DNA of 64,000 nucleotides from Planctomycetota bacterium (lineage in GTDB: Bacteria; Planctomycetota; Planctomycetia; Pirellulales; Lacipirellulaceae): NCBI GenBank assembly GCA_029781135.1, contig JAKOXH010000026.1:62001-126000 (forward strand), given 5' to 3'. This document shows, one piece after another, positions 36,390 through 45,432 of this stretch. How positions within the stretch are numbered: the stretch's first letter is position 1; each line of letters opens with the position of its first letter. Both the position numbers and the translations under genes were made by a program. The notes below the pieces were generated by a model, which ran no database searches, was not told the origin of the DNA, and saw only the letters and a list, made by a program, of their open reading frames with translations.

Positions 36390-37222
36390 GGCGTGTTCGC
36401 GGGAACTCCGCCAGCTGACGCCTGGCGGCACGCCGTTGACTGGCGAATCACCGTTGCGTGGATCAATTGGGTCTTGCAGTGACCATGAACGAGCACTACG
36501 CGCTCCGCTCCGCGTCGCGGCTAAACAAGCGATCGTTGTCAAGGCAATCGTCAATAAGTGGTGAGGCGTTTTGCGTATTGTCGGTAGAGGTGCTGCGTGA
36601 ACACTCGCAGATCGCGTGATCGGGGGGAGTTTTGCGTTGGGGGTTGGGCGCGGGACGCGACGCAACCTGAAGCGTGGACTCGGGTTGAATTTTGTAACGG
36701 TGACTGGGGGCCCGCTTTTTGGTTGCAAAACTATCGGGTTTTGCGCCGGCGATGCCGTGGGCTGAGTTCTTCGTCGCGCCGGAAGTGAATGGCGTGCCAA
36801 TGGTTGCGCGATGCGCTGCCCACAGTTGCGAGGGCGAGTCGGCGCAATACTCGGCGAGTTTATGCTCATGGTTGCCATTCGTCGTTGCCAAAAGGTACGG
36901 TGCTGCTACCAGTCCGATCACTTCCCGCGGCAAGATCGGCGAATTACGCGAGATTCGAGATGTCAAAGAGCGAACGAAGTGAAATGCAGCGTGCCGAGAA
37001 GTGTATCAGTTATGTGTACAAATGTCAATATTTATTTTTGGACAGCGCGGCGGTACAATTGAGGTCACGGGAAATATTCGTGCGGGGTGTCGATTGGCGC
37101 CTGATCGCGAAGGCGTGCAAAAAATCGAGAAGGCATATGAGCTACGCCAAAGCGTGGTTCGGCGGGAAATGATGGAATAAACAGACAGCGTTCCGCGAAT
37201 TAGTTGAGTGAGGAGGATGAAT
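36390..37222. other. 833-base gap without a supported gene
   Basis: A hairpin CCGCCAG/CTGGCGG (36408-36428) follows the propeller gene and might end its mRNA, although there is no T-tract. The rest has short open frames of 60-130 codons with unlikely composition and no ribosome-binding sites. Near 36940, ATTACGCGAGATTCGAGA resembles TTTACGCGAATCGAGAG near 6960, upstream of the sigma gene. I see no RNA gene. Confidence 0.45.
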
Positions 37223-38965
37223 ATGCGCTACAAAGTCATTTGGTTGTGCTGTATCGCCCTGTTCAGCTCGCTGTTGGAACCAACGAGCGGCCGCAGCGAG
37301 CCGCCAAGTCTCGATCCGGTCGCCAAGGCGATCGAAAAGGTATCCGGCGGGCAACAGATGTTGAAGCTGCCCGTGCGCGTGGTGGACGCGGAGGGGAAGC
37401 CGGTGGCGAAGGTTAAGATAACGCCCTGGGCGCTCCGCTGTTCGCACGGCCACGGATGGTGGCGAAAGGGTGATGAGCGTGCCGCGGTCGACCCCCAAGA
37501 GGTGCATACGCGCGATGATGGTACGGCCACGGTGCTTTATCCACGTCTTCGTGATGTGAAGGAGCAAATCCAAACGCTGGCCGTTTCTTTGAATGTCGAT
37601 CATCCGGACTACGCCTATCAAAATGATTTGCATATCGACGTACCCCTCGAAACGGCGGCGTCCTACGAAATCAAGCTGACGCGCGGCGTAGCGCTCGAGG
37701 CTCGGCCACTCATGGATGGCAAACCGACGAATTTGGAAAACATCTATGCGCTCTGGTCGGATGGTCGTTCTTGGGAGCCGGGCGCCGCGCCGGCGAAGAC
37801 GGCCGAAGGCACACTGCGATTTCCGGCGATGGCACCGGGCAAGAATAGCGTCTTGCTAGTCAAGCTCGAGGGTGAGCGGGCCACGCATTTCAGCAAGATC
37901 ACGGATTTCGAACTGAAGGCTGGTGAGCCAAAGAAGTTGGATATCGAGTTGCGGCCGAGCTTGCAGATTCATGGTGTGCTGAGTGCAAACGTGCCGCGAC
38001 CCATCAAGAACGGTCGGCTAGAGACGTCGACGCTTCCGCCGGCCGATGCGTCGGATGGTCGTGTGACCTGGTTTTCCTGGTCGCCGATTCAGGCAGACGG
38101 CACATTCGTCATCGATGGCTGGCCGACCGATGAACGCGTGCAGGTGGTCGCCCTCTGCGATGGATTCATGGCTACGTCGGGAAAGGCGCCTGATGTAGTG
38201 CGGAATCCGCGTGCGCCCCACAAGGATCCCTTCAGTCGACCGCAGGTGTTTGAGGCAAACCAGCAAGGATCGGTCGAATTGGCGATGACGGAACTGGCCC
38301 ACTGCGCGGTTACTGTGATTGATGAGGGTGGTGCAGCTGTTGCGGGTATGAAAGTCATATCAGGGCCCAACGTCGGTTGGTGGAATATAGGATCGCAGAT
38401 CTATTGCCGTCCATTGGTTCGTAGCGAGACGATGCTGAAGAAGCAAGTTGATTACGCCGATAGCGCCGATCACGTATTTCCTGAGCCATTTCAAGGAATG
38501 ACGGACGCAAAGGGTAGGATGACTCTGGAACTGCCTGCCGGACGTGAGGACCTGGACGTCATCAGCGACGTGTATGAACTTCCCGTATTTCTGGGAAGGC
38601 GTGAAATGCGTGTCGAGCTCGTACGTGGCAAGACGACCGAGGTCACGCTGCGGCTCCAACCCCGTGGAACCGAAAAGCTCGGTGAGTGGGATAAGTTGGC
38701 GGGGGTGGTCTTCGGTTGTTCGACGCGCGAAGGGCGGCGGATTTGTGCGCTACCGGATGTGCGGAAGAAGATGGATGAGTTCGAGAAGCGCTTCCGTGAG
38801 GCCAAGGACCAACGTGACCCGCAGTTGCTTTCCGAAGCGTACACGGCCGTTGCGGACGCCTTTACCAATGTGGGCGATCAGGCCGAGGCGGCCAAGTGGC
38901 GGCAGAAGGCGGCCGAGCAGGCGGCGAAAGCCGCGGGGAAGCAGCAGCCTGCGAGCGGTAAGTAG
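37223..38965 (+). CDS. Exported protein with carboxypeptidase-regulatory-like domains
   Basis: A 580-residue secreted protein. The signal peptide (VIWLCCIALFSSLLEPTSG) is followed by several beta-sandwich modules with the pattern VRVVDAEGKPVAKVKITP and VIDEGGAAVAGMKVISG, as in carboxypeptidase-regulatory-like or Ig-type domains common in planctomycete cell-surface proteins. The C-terminal 90 residues form a charged helix (EKRFREAKDQRDPQLLSEAY). AGGAGG six bases before the ATG at 37223 decides the start. The function is unknown. Confidence 0.75.
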   Translation: MRYKVIWLCCIALFSSLLEPTSGRSEPPSLDPVAKAIEKVSGGQQMLKLPVRVVDAEGKPVAKVKITPWALRCSHGHGWWRKGDERAAVDPQEVHTRDDGTATVLYPRLRDVKEQIQTLAVSLNVDHPDYAYQNDLHIDVPLETAASYEIKLTRGVALEARPLMDGKPTNLENIYALWSDGRSWEPGAAPAKTAEGTLRFPAMAPGKNSVLLVKLEGERATHFSKITDFELKAGEPKKLDIELRPSLQIHGVLSANVPRPIKNGRLETSTLPPADASDGRVTWFSWSPIQADGTFVIDGWPTDERVQVVALCDGFMATSGKAPDVVRNPRAPHKDPFSRPQVFEANQQGSVELAMTELAHCAVTVIDEGGAAVAGMKVISGPNVGWWNIGSQIYCRPLVRSETMLKKQVDYADSADHVFPEPFQGMTDAKGRMTLELPAGREDLDVISDVYELPVFLGRREMRVELVRGKTTEVTLRLQPRGTEKLGEWDKLAGVVFGCSTREGRRICALPDVRKKMDEFEKRFREAKDQRDPQLLSEAYTAVADAFTNVGDQAEAAKWRQKAAEQAAKAAGKQQPASGK

Positions 38966-39071
38966 GCTGGCTATTTATCGACCGGACTTGGATTTCGTTT
39001 ATGACAGTCTTGCTTTCGTGACAATTGCGTTCGCTTCCTCGAACGAAGAATGCACTGCAAGTGACTTACCG

Positions 39072-39088
39072 GCGATGCGTAGCATCGC
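39072..39088. repeat. Short palindrome, CGATGCGTAGCATCG family
   Basis: GCGATGC and GCATCGC flank GTA. The same sequence followed by GCGGCTA occurs in the rplD-rplW junction at 52291-52312, where it is one arm of a larger element. Confidence 0.7.
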
Positions 39089-39233
39089 GGTTATGCGTGA
39101 AGTTGCGTTAAGTTTATTACGCAATTCGGTTGAATTCGTGGCGGATGGGGCTGGGGAAATCGGCTCTGCTTTGTTAGCGGGCGTCAGCTAGGCGATCCAA
39201 CCCCATCGAGATGTGCAACCTGACGGTACCGCA

Positions 39234-39327
39234 GGGGGTGGCATGGGCTTGCCAGAGCGTGCCGAAGGACGCGGTCGATATGGCTGCGGACTTTGGCGGG
39301 CGACTTCGCGAGCACGTGCCACCCCCC
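39234..39327. repeat. Palindromic repeat, GGGGGTGGCA...TGCCACCCCCC
   Basis: Ten-base arms at 39234-39243 and 39317-39326 flank a GC-rich centre. It resembles the GGTGCCATGG...GGCATGCCACC ends of the copy at 44286. Confidence 0.65.
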
Positions 39328-39565
39328 GTTTTGATTGCGGCAATGGGCCACGGGATTTCATGGCATCAGTTCGCTAATCCTCGCCAGTGGTGTGCGGAAT
39401 CGCACATGCACCGAAATGGTGATTGTCGTTTTGTTGAACCGGTGATAGGCCAAGAGTTAACTAGGATCCGTTTGCGTTCGGCCAGAGTCGCAAGCGGATC
39501 AGTCCAAACTGCGGGCCGCAGGCGGGTCGTCTTGCTCGAGACGATCGCGAAAGGAGAAGAATCTA

Positions 39566-40738
39566 ATGAGTGTGCAAACAAGTTCGACGATGGCCGAACA
39601 TCGTTGCGGAGCAAGGCCCGCGACTTTTGGCCCAAGGCGAAGTGGGTTTCTGATGGTGACCACCCTCGCTGGGATGGCGCTGCTGTTGACGTTTACGCCG
39701 CACGTTGCCAAAGCGGCGGCCTTGGGCTTCTTGGGCAATTTCGACGTCATCAACGACACGGGCCAAACGTGTTATGGGTTTGAGATCGACCTGGAAGGCG
39801 TGCATAGTTCGGAAGTGACCGACGTGTTCGGCGGCCCCGGGCGCGGCTTCCCCACGGGGCGTGGTTATGATCCGGCCACGAGCGTGGAGCGTTATGGTTC
39901 GCCTTCGGTCGTGGAATACAACAATGGCGCTACCTACGGCACGAAGGTGACGTACAAGGCGATCTACGACGGCATGAGTTGGGACTTCAGCACGCCGAGT
40001 GGCACGTTCATCACGCCGGGCGACAACTGCTGGTCGGGCGGCGGTGTGGGCTATGGGCCCGGGACGCCGTGCGATCATTTTGGCGTCGGCACGAGCGTTA
40101 CCCCCACAAAAACAACGTATAGCTGGCTGCACGAGTCGTCGCCGGGCGTATTGACGAACGCGAACGGCCAAGTGACGCTTCCGGCACCGGCGTGGCAGGT
40201 AATCCCCGCGCCGCCACCGCCACCAGGTCAACCCCAGGCACCGCCCCAGGTGGTTGCCCAAATCGAGTCTCCCGATCCGGCGAATTTTGAATTCGGCGAT
40301 GCGCTCTGGGTGAAGGTGTTCACGACCGAACTGGAAAATGAGGTCGAGCTTGAGCAGCTGGTTGGCGGCGACCCACACGTGCAGCAGGCCCAAACGGAAA
40401 TCGAGTGGCAACTCCTGCAGAAGGACATCAACAACCCCAATTCCGGGATGTTGGAGAGCGGCTTGGGTGTGCCGGTGGGCCCGAACGCGGCCTCGATTCT
40501 GCGGCGCTACGAGTTCTACGAATTCAGCGGCCGGTACGATTCCGAGACGCATGAAGCGCTATTCGACGTCGGCTTTGGCGACTCGAACCCCGGCCCGAAC
40601 GATGTCGGCACGTACTTGGGCTCGCAGAATGCCGCGGTCAATTTGAATGTGGTGCCCGAGCCGGCGAGTGTTGCCCTCATACTGGCAGCCCTGGGAATGA
40701 TTGGGGCAGCACGGGGTTCACGGCGGCAGGCTGCGTAA
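39566..40738 (+). CDS. PEP-CTERM exported protein
   Basis: A 390-residue surface protein. An N-terminal signal (FLMVTTLAGMALLLTFTPHV, cleavage near AKAAA) and the C-terminal sorting signal VPEPASVALILAALGMIGAA followed by RGSRRQ are both clear, so it should be anchored and cleaved by an exosortase. The middle is aromatic and glycine-rich with a PAPPPPPGQPQAPP linker at about 215-228. AGGAG precedes the ATG by about 10 bases. No exosortase gene is in the window. PEP-CTERM proteins are usually encoded singly across the genome. Confidence 0.85.
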   Translation: MSVQTSSTMAEHRCGARPATFGPRRSGFLMVTTLAGMALLLTFTPHVAKAAALGFLGNFDVINDTGQTCYGFEIDLEGVHSSEVTDVFGGPGRGFPTGRGYDPATSVERYGSPSVVEYNNGATYGTKVTYKAIYDGMSWDFSTPSGTFITPGDNCWSGGGVGYGPGTPCDHFGVGTSVTPTKTTYSWLHESSPGVLTNANGQVTLPAPAWQVIPAPPPPPGQPQAPPQVVAQIESPDPANFEFGDALWVKVFTTELENEVELEQLVGGDPHVQQAQTEIEWQLLQKDINNPNSGMLESGLGVPVGPNAASILRRYEFYEFSGRYDSETHEALFDVGFGDSNPGPNDVGTYLGSQNAAVNLNVVPEPASVALILAALGMIGAARGSRRQAA

Positions 40739-40801
40739 AGCCCGGATCGCCAATGTCTCAAGTCGCAGCCGTGCCGCGAGTCTGTTGTTAGTCAAATAGA
40801 A

Positions 40802-40832
40802 CCGTAGTGGCGAGCGAGACTCGCCATTGCGG
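40802..40832. repeat. Hairpin TGGCGAG/CTCGCCA after the PEP-CTERM gene
   Basis: A 7-bp perfect stem with loop CGAGA and outer partial pairing (CCG/CGG). No T-run follows, so it is probably a dispersed repeat that may also end the mRNA. Confidence 0.5.
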
Positions 40833-40911
40833 TCTTACTGTCATATTTTGCTAGCTAACTGCGGCGAATAGCTGCGCATCCAATGAGCAAATGAGCAATA
40901 GTTAGCTTAAT

Positions 40912-40975
40912 CCCCGCCAATGGCGACGGCGCGGGGCGTTTCGCCTCGCCGCTGGCTCGGTGTTAAACGAGCGGG
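40912..40975. repeat. Palindromic repeat, CCAATGGCGACGGCG family
   Basis: CCCCGCCAATGGCGACGG pairs imperfectly with TCGCCGCTGGC, with further pairing between CCCCGC and GCGGGG at its ends. It is related to the more perfect copy at 49957. Confidence 0.6.
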
Positions 40976-41045
40976 GGTAATTAGCTGTGTACCTACCAAT
41001 AGTATCGCGGTGGCGTTTCAATCGGAGCGCATCACTGCAACACTC

Positions 41046-41073
41046 TTGACTTCCCCCCAGTTTGTGTTATCCT
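41046..41073 (+). promoter_or_regulatory. Candidate promoter of the DEAD-box helicase gene
   Basis: TTGACT, 16 bases, then TATCCT. Transcription from here gives a leader of about 250 bases. Confidence 0.5.
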
Positions 41074-41310
41074 TGTGCTAACAACTTAGGTGCGAGACCG
41101 GCGTCGGCATTGGGCCACGCCAGGTTCATTCAAATTCGATTGCAGCGGCCATCGGGGCGTATTTCTGACGTCCCGGTATCTTTTGCTGACGACCGCGACT
41201 GATTTTCTTGCATCTTACGGTTCCTGCCGGTGTTCGGCGGTTGAGCCTGTTCAGTAATTTGCGTGGCGATGCCCTTCCTCTGCGCGAGGTTCGCATCGTG
41301 AGCGCACCAG

Positions 41311-41327
41311 TTTCCCCCGGGGGGAAA
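41311..41327 (+). promoter_or_regulatory. Self-complementary ribosome-binding region of the helicase mRNA
   Basis: TTTCCCCC followed directly by GGGGGGAAA, two bases before the ATG. The purine-rich half would serve as the ribosome-binding site and can be masked by the C-run just before it. Confidence 0.55.
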
Positions 41328-41329
41328 GA

Positions 41330-42775
41330 ATGAGATTTTTCGTGACGAATTTCGAACCATTAGGCCTTGCCGATTCCTTGCTCCGCGCCGTGCGCGCCGA
41401 GGGCTATCACACGGCGACGCCGATCCAACTGCAAGCGATTCCGCCCGTGATTGCGGGGCGCGACCTGATGGGCTGTGCCCAAACGGGAACGGGAAAGACG
41501 GCGGCGTTCGCGCTGCCAACGCTGCATCGCTTGTGTACGAGCGTGAGCACTGCGCCGGCCGATGACGCGACACCAGCGGTACAACATAAACAACAGAAGC
41601 AGCAAAACGGCAGACGCCAGCGATCCTTTTCGCGAGCCGATCGTCGGCCGATTCGGTCGCTCGTGCTCGCGCCAACGCGTGAACTAGCCGCGCAGATTGG
41701 CGAGAGTTTCCACGCGTATGGCCGGCACTCGGGCCTCCGCTACACGGTGGTTTACGGTGGCGTTGGGCAGCATCCGCAGGTGAAGGCGCTGCAAAGCGGC
41801 GTTGACGTGCTGGTGGCCACGCCCGGCCGGTTGCTCGACCTGATGGACCAGGGGCACATCGACTTGCAGCACGTTGAGATTCTCATTCTCGACGAGGCCG
41901 ACCAGATGCTCGATATGGGGTTCATCGTGCCGCTGCGGCAAATTGTGGGCGCGGTGCCGAAACAACGCCAAACGCTGATGTTCTCAGCCACCATGCCGCC
42001 GGAAATTCGCAAGCTGGCGGAGGAATGGCTCCGTGACCCGGTGCACGTGCAAGTCGCGCCAATCGCCACACCGGCCGAGTTGGTCGAGCACTCGGTCTAC
42101 TTCGTCGAGCAGCGTAACAAAACGCAATTGCTGGTTCATTACCTGCAGAAGACGGCCTCGACGCGGACGCTGGTGTTTGCCCGCACGAAACACGGGGCCG
42201 ACAAGATCGTGAAGTACCTGGATCGGTCGGGCATTCGCGCGGCGGCGATTCACAGCAACAAGAGCCAGAGCGTGCGGCAGCGGACGTTGGCCGCGTTCAA
42301 ATCGAATCGGCCGCCGGTGCTCGTGGCGACCGATATCGCGGCCCGCGGCCTGGACGTCGACAACATCTCGCACGTGATCAACTTCGAGTTGCCCGATGTG
42401 GCGGAAGTGTACGTACATCGCATTGGCCGCACGGGCCGGGCCGGCGCGACGGGCATTGCCACGTCGTTCTGCGGGCGTCACGAGCGCGATCAGCTGCGGC
42501 AGATCGAACGGCTCACACGGCGGCAGATCAATGTCGAGCAGGATCACCCGGAGTACAAGCGCGAGGCTGTAACTCACGATGGAGCGGAAGTTCGCGACCA
42601 TGCCGGACCGCGAGGACGGCGTGGGTCGGCCCGCCCCGCGCGCCCCGGCAAATCGAAGTCGCGCCGGCCTGCCCGCGAATTTGCAGCAGCGGGCATTGGC
42701 GGCAACCTGGGCGGCGCGCCCCGCAAGCGGAATCAGCGTCGGCGCAAGCCGGGCGGCAGGCGAAATAGCCTGTAG
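41330..42775 (+). CDS. rhlE: DEAD-box RNA helicase, RhlE type
   Basis: A 481-residue ATP-dependent RNA helicase. The motifs in order are the Q motif (TPIQLQAIP), [27 protein letters not shown], the RGLDVDN segment and [10 protein letters not shown]. The basic tail ([20 protein letters not shown]) is typical of RhlE proteins that act in ribosome assembly and RNA decay. An insertion rich in K and Q ([14 protein letters not shown]) lies between motifs I and Ia. The long leader suggests control at the RNA level. Confidence 0.93.
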   Translation: MRFFVTNFEPLGLADSLLRAVRAEGYHTATPIQLQAIPPVIAGRDLMGCAQTGTGKTAAFALPTLHRLCTSVSTAPADDATPAVQHKQQKQQNGRRQRSFSRADRRPIRSLVLAPTRELAAQIGESFHAYGRHSGLRYTVVYGGVGQHPQVKALQSGVDVLVATPGRLLDLMDQGHIDLQHVEILILDEADQMLDMGFIVPLRQIVGAVPKQRQTLMFSATMPPEIRKLAEEWLRDPVHVQVAPIATPAELVEHSVYFVEQRNKTQLLVHYLQKTASTRTLVFARTKHGADKIVKYLDRSGIRAAAIHSNKSQSVRQRTLAAFKSNRPPVLVATDIAARGLDVDNISHVINFELPDVAEVYVHRIGRTGRAGATGIATSFCGRHERDQLRQIERLTRRQINVEQDHPEYKREAVTHDGAEVRDHAGPRGRRGSARPARPGKSKSRRPAREFAAAGIGGNLGGAPRKRNQRRRKPGGRRNSL

Positions 42776-42791
42776 CGTTGAGGCCATTGAA

Positions 42792-42817
42792 GGGCTCGCC
42801 ATGGGGCGAGCCCGTTT
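42792..42817 (+). terminator. Hairpin terminator of the helicase gene
   Basis: GGGCTCGCC and GGCGAGCCC form a perfect 9-bp stem with loop ATGG, followed by a weak GTTT. It lies 16 bases after the stop codon. Confidence 0.6.
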
Positions 42818-42942
42818 GGCGGCCTGGGTTTTTCGAGCGCTGTGCGTAAGATTAGGGACGGTGCGGGCGAACCATCGGCAACTTCTGCTATCGAAGCCGA
42901 GCCGATGGCGACGTCATTTGGTCCAGTCCTCGCGCGTGCGCA

Positions 42943-43785
42943 ATGACTCCGCTCCAGTTTGTTTTGCTGGTGTTCTCGATCTCGCTCGTGGCGGGTGCAT
43001 TGGGCTCGCTGCTAGGGTTAGGCGGTGGAATCATCGTCATTCCGGCGCTCACGTTGCTGTTTCACGTCGACATACGCTACGCGATCGGGGCCTCGATTGT
43101 CTCGGTGATTGCGACTTCCAGTGGTGCGGCCGCGGCGTATGTGCGCGACCGGCTCACGAACCTGCGCGTGGCGATGGTGCTTGAGCTGGCGACAACTTCC
43201 GGTGCGCTCACAGGCGCATATCTCGCGGGCCATTTGGGCGGCCGCTGGCTGTTCATTATTTTCGGCCTCGTGTTAGGCTACTCGACGCTGATGATGGTGC
43301 GCAAACTCAACGAGCCGGATTTTGTCATCTCGAACAAGCCAGCGCCGTGGGCCGACTTCCTGCGGCTGCACAGCAGTTACTTCGATGAACGATTGGGGCA
43401 CGAAGTGGCCTATCGCGTGACAAGTACGCGAATTGGCTTAGGCCTAATGTACGTGGCGGGGGCAATCAGCGGGTTGCTGGGCATCGGTTCGGGGGCGTTG
43501 AAGGTGCCCGCGATGGATCTGGCAATGCACATGCCCATGAAGGTGTCAACGGCCACCAGCAATTTCATGATCGGCGTGACCGCGGCGGCGAGCGCGGGCG
43601 TGTACTACGTGCGAGGCGAGATTGACCCGTTCATCGCCGGGCCGGTGGCTGTCGGCGTGATGCTCGGGGCCGTGGGCGGATCGTACGTTCTACCAAGACT
43701 GCGCGGCACAACGATTCGCCTGGTGTTCGTCGTGGTTCTGATGTGGATTTCGGCCGAGATGTTCCGGAAGGGGTTTGCCGGATGA
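42943..43785 (+). CDS. TauE/SafE family membrane permease
   Basis: A 280-residue inner-membrane protein of the TauE/SafE (DUF81) family, which exports sulfite, sulfoacetate or similar anions. It has about eight hydrophobic helices and the repeated glycine-rich signature LGSLLGLGGGIIVIPAL near the N-terminus and AISGLLGIGSGALKVPAMDL in the second half. It is followed by a DUF1634 gene with an ATGA overlap, a common pairing. Confidence 0.85.
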   Translation: MTPLQFVLLVFSISLVAGALGSLLGLGGGIIVIPALTLLFHVDIRYAIGASIVSVIATSSGAAAAYVRDRLTNLRVAMVLELATTSGALTGAYLAGHLGGRWLFIIFGLVLGYSTLMMVRKLNEPDFVISNKPAPWADFLRLHSSYFDERLGHEVAYRVTSTRIGLGLMYVAGAISGLLGIGSGALKVPAMDLAMHMPMKVSTATSNFMIGVTAAASAGVYYVRGEIDPFIAGPVAVGVMLGAVGGSYVLPRLRGTTIRLVFVVVLMWISAEMFRKGFAG

Positions 43786-44210
43786 GCGACGAGCAAGCAT
43801 TTTCGAGAAAAGCGAGTGCCATCGACGCACGGGTACGCCGCGTTGAATTGACGATCAGTAATTTGCTGCGTGGTGGCGTTCTTCTAAGCCTGGGGTTAAT
43901 TGTTGTCGGGACAGCCGTCACGTTCGCACAGCATCCGCGCTACTTCTCGGAAAAGGCCGAACTGCAGCAAGTCATTACGCCCGGGGCAAACTTTCCTCAC
44001 GCGATCGGCGAGCTGAGTGTCGAAATTCGCCAATTGCGCGGCGAAGCGATTGTGACGCTCGGCTTGCTGGTGCTCATCGCGACGCCAGTCGTGCGCGTCG
44101 CCGTTTCAATTTTCGCGTTTATCTACCAGGGTGACCGCGTATTCACACTGATCACGGCAGCAGTGCTGGGTTTGCTGCTACTTTCACTGGTGTTAGGGCG
44201 TGTGGAGTGA
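43782..44210 (+). CDS. DUF1634 membrane protein
   Basis: A 142-residue protein with three hydrophobic helices (about 30-50, 90-115, 120-140) and the DUF1634 layout. The ATG overlaps the TauE stop (ATGA). DUF1634 proteins usually accompany TauE/SafE permeases and are thought to be accessory subunits. No function is proven. Confidence 0.8.
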   Translation: MSDEQAFSRKASAIDARVRRVELTISNLLRGGVLLSLGLIVVGTAVTFAQHPRYFSEKAELQQVITPGANFPHAIGELSVEIRQLRGEAIVTLGLLVLIATPVVRVAVSIFAFIYQGDRVFTLITAAVLGLLLLSLVLGRVE

Positions 44211-44285
44211 CGAGCGCGCTTAGCGCGAGAAGCTGACGATTGCTAATCGCAGATTATCGCGAGTGGGTTGCGATACTTGAGTTTC

Positions 44286-44376
44286 GGGTGCCATGGTCTC
44301 GCGAGACATGCCCACGCTCGCGGTAAGCCAATGTGTTTCGCATGAGCATGCTGGCGCGAGCGAGGGCATGCCACCC
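44286..44376. repeat. Dispersed palindromic repeat, copy 2 of the GCATGCC/CGCTCGCG family
   Basis: GGGTGCCATGGTCTCGCGAG at the left and CGAGGGCATGCCACCC at the right, with CATGCCCACGCTCGCG inside shared with the copy at 4887. It separates the DUF1634 gene from the convergent isomerase gene. Confidence 0.75.
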
Positions 44377-44399
44377 AGGAAGGCAAATGTCACCATCTA

Positions 44400-45293
44400 T
44401 TACGCCGATTGCACGAGTTTTTCAAACACCTTGCGCTGGTGAATGAGGGCCGCAATGCGGTCGGCCGGTTTGTCGCTGCCTTCGACCAGCACCCAGCCGT
44501 GGTAATGGGCCGCTTTGAGCAGCTTGAAGAGCTGCGGATACGGGTACTTGCCGCCGTCGAGATCGTGGGCGTGGAGCGTCGCGCCGAGGCGTTTTTCGAC
44601 GAGGTGGAAGTTGTGTTCTAGGCCTTCGCCTTCCAAATCCTGCTGGTTGCCGTTCCAGCACACGCCGACGTTCGGCTGGTCAACCACTTGCATGATGGCG
44701 GCGATGATCGGCAACGGCGCGCACTGGCCGTGCACTTCCAGCCGCACCTGTTGGCCGAGGTCGGCCGCGTAGACGCCCAGTTCATTGAGCGACTTGCCGA
44801 TTTGCTCGATCGTCTTCTGTTGTGGCACATTCTTCGGCAGGTCGTTCGGCTTCACTTTCGCCCCGCTGCCGCCGACATCGTGGCTCAGCTTGATGAACGC
44901 CTTGGCCCGCTCAATCGACGCCCGCAACTGAGCCGGGTCGGGATAGTGAAACGCCTGATTGCTGCCGACGCCGACCAGTTTCACGGGGCTATCGGCAAAC
45001 CGCTGCTTCACTTCGCGGCGCTTGTCGGCCGAAATTTCCGGATCGACGCCGTGCTTATGTTCCGTACGCAGTTCGACGCCCATCGCCCCGGCCTTCTCGC
45101 AATTGGCGAGCAGCGTGGGCAAGTCCCAATCGGCACCCCACATGTAAGTGACCAGGCCGAACTTCATTTGGGCCGATGAGTCAGCGCCGGCTGGCGCCGC
45201 GGCGAGTGCCGATGAAATCGCGTTGTGGAGCAAGCCAGTTCCAGCAAGGCTGGCAACGGTGTTCAAGAAATAGCGGCGGTCCATGGAGTTCAT
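44400..45293 (-). CDS. Tat-exported sugar phosphate isomerase/epimerase-like protein
   Basis: A 297-residue TIM-barrel protein of the AP-endonuclease-2/xylose-isomerase-like family. The N-terminus has the planctomycete Tat-type leader DRRYFLNTVASLAGTGLL, then a cleaved region (ALAAAPAG). In the barrel, GVELRTEHKHG, VRLEVHGQC, NVGVCWNGNQQD and ATLHAHDLDGGKYPY hold the likely metal ligands (E, H, D). The substrate is unknown. It is alone on the minus strand, with GC-rich repeat hairpins upstream. Confidence 0.82.
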   Translation of the reverse strand: MNSMDRRYFLNTVASLAGTGLLHNAISSALAAAPAGADSSAQMKFGLVTYMWGADWDLPTLLANCEKAGAMGVELRTEHKHGVDPEISADKRREVKQRFADSPVKLVGVGSNQAFHYPDPAQLRASIERAKAFIKLSHDVGGSGAKVKPNDLPKNVPQQKTIEQIGKSLNELGVYAADLGQQVRLEVHGQCAPLPIIAAIMQVVDQPNVGVCWNGNQQDLEGEGLEHNFHLVEKRLGATLHAHDLDGGKYPYPQLFKLLKAAHYHGWVLVEGSDKPADRIAALIHQRKVFEKLVQSA

Positions 45294-45336
45294 GTTTGGC
45301 CTCGCAGGTAAGTTGAGATTGCTTGTACCTCGTCAG

Positions 45337-45403
45337 CCCCGGCTCGGCCGGGGGTACCATTACGAAAGGGTTATGGCGGAGACAAACCCCGGCAGAGCCG
45401 GGG
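45337..45403. repeat. Paired short GC hairpins, CCCCGGC-N3-GCCGGGG
   Basis: Two copies (45337-45353 and 45387-45403) with loops TCG and AGA, arranged so that flanking GTACC/GGGTACC and CTAC sequences form an overall dispersed repeat between the two minus-strand genes. Confidence 0.7.
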
Positions 45404-45432
45404 GCTACACGTCGGTCCATCATCGATCGCCC

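Larger units (their letters stand above)
38966..39565. other. 600-base gap with dispersed repeats
   Basis: It holds the palindrome GCGATGC-GTA-GCATCGC (39072-39088), the repeat at 39234-39327, and an imperfect stem GGATCCGTTTGCG/CGCAAGCGGATCA (about 39464-39500) 65 bases before the PEP-CTERM gene. A 190-codon frame at 39211-39783 overlaps the PEP-CTERM gene and is not supported. Confidence 0.5.
40739..41329. other. 591-base gap with repeats and the helicase leader
   Basis: It holds a repeat hairpin at 40802-40832, a second repeat at 40912-40975, a candidate promoter at 41046-41073 and a leader of about 250 bases before the DEAD-box gene. No gene is seen. Confidence 0.5.

Noticed and set aside
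36597..37172. Short frames in the 36.4-37.2 kb gap
   Set aside because: They overlap each other in several frames, lack ribosome-binding sites and show no protein-like pattern.
39211..39783. A 190-codon frame before the PEP-CTERM gene
   Set aside because: It overlaps the well-supported PEP-CTERM gene and a palindromic repeat, and has no family signature.
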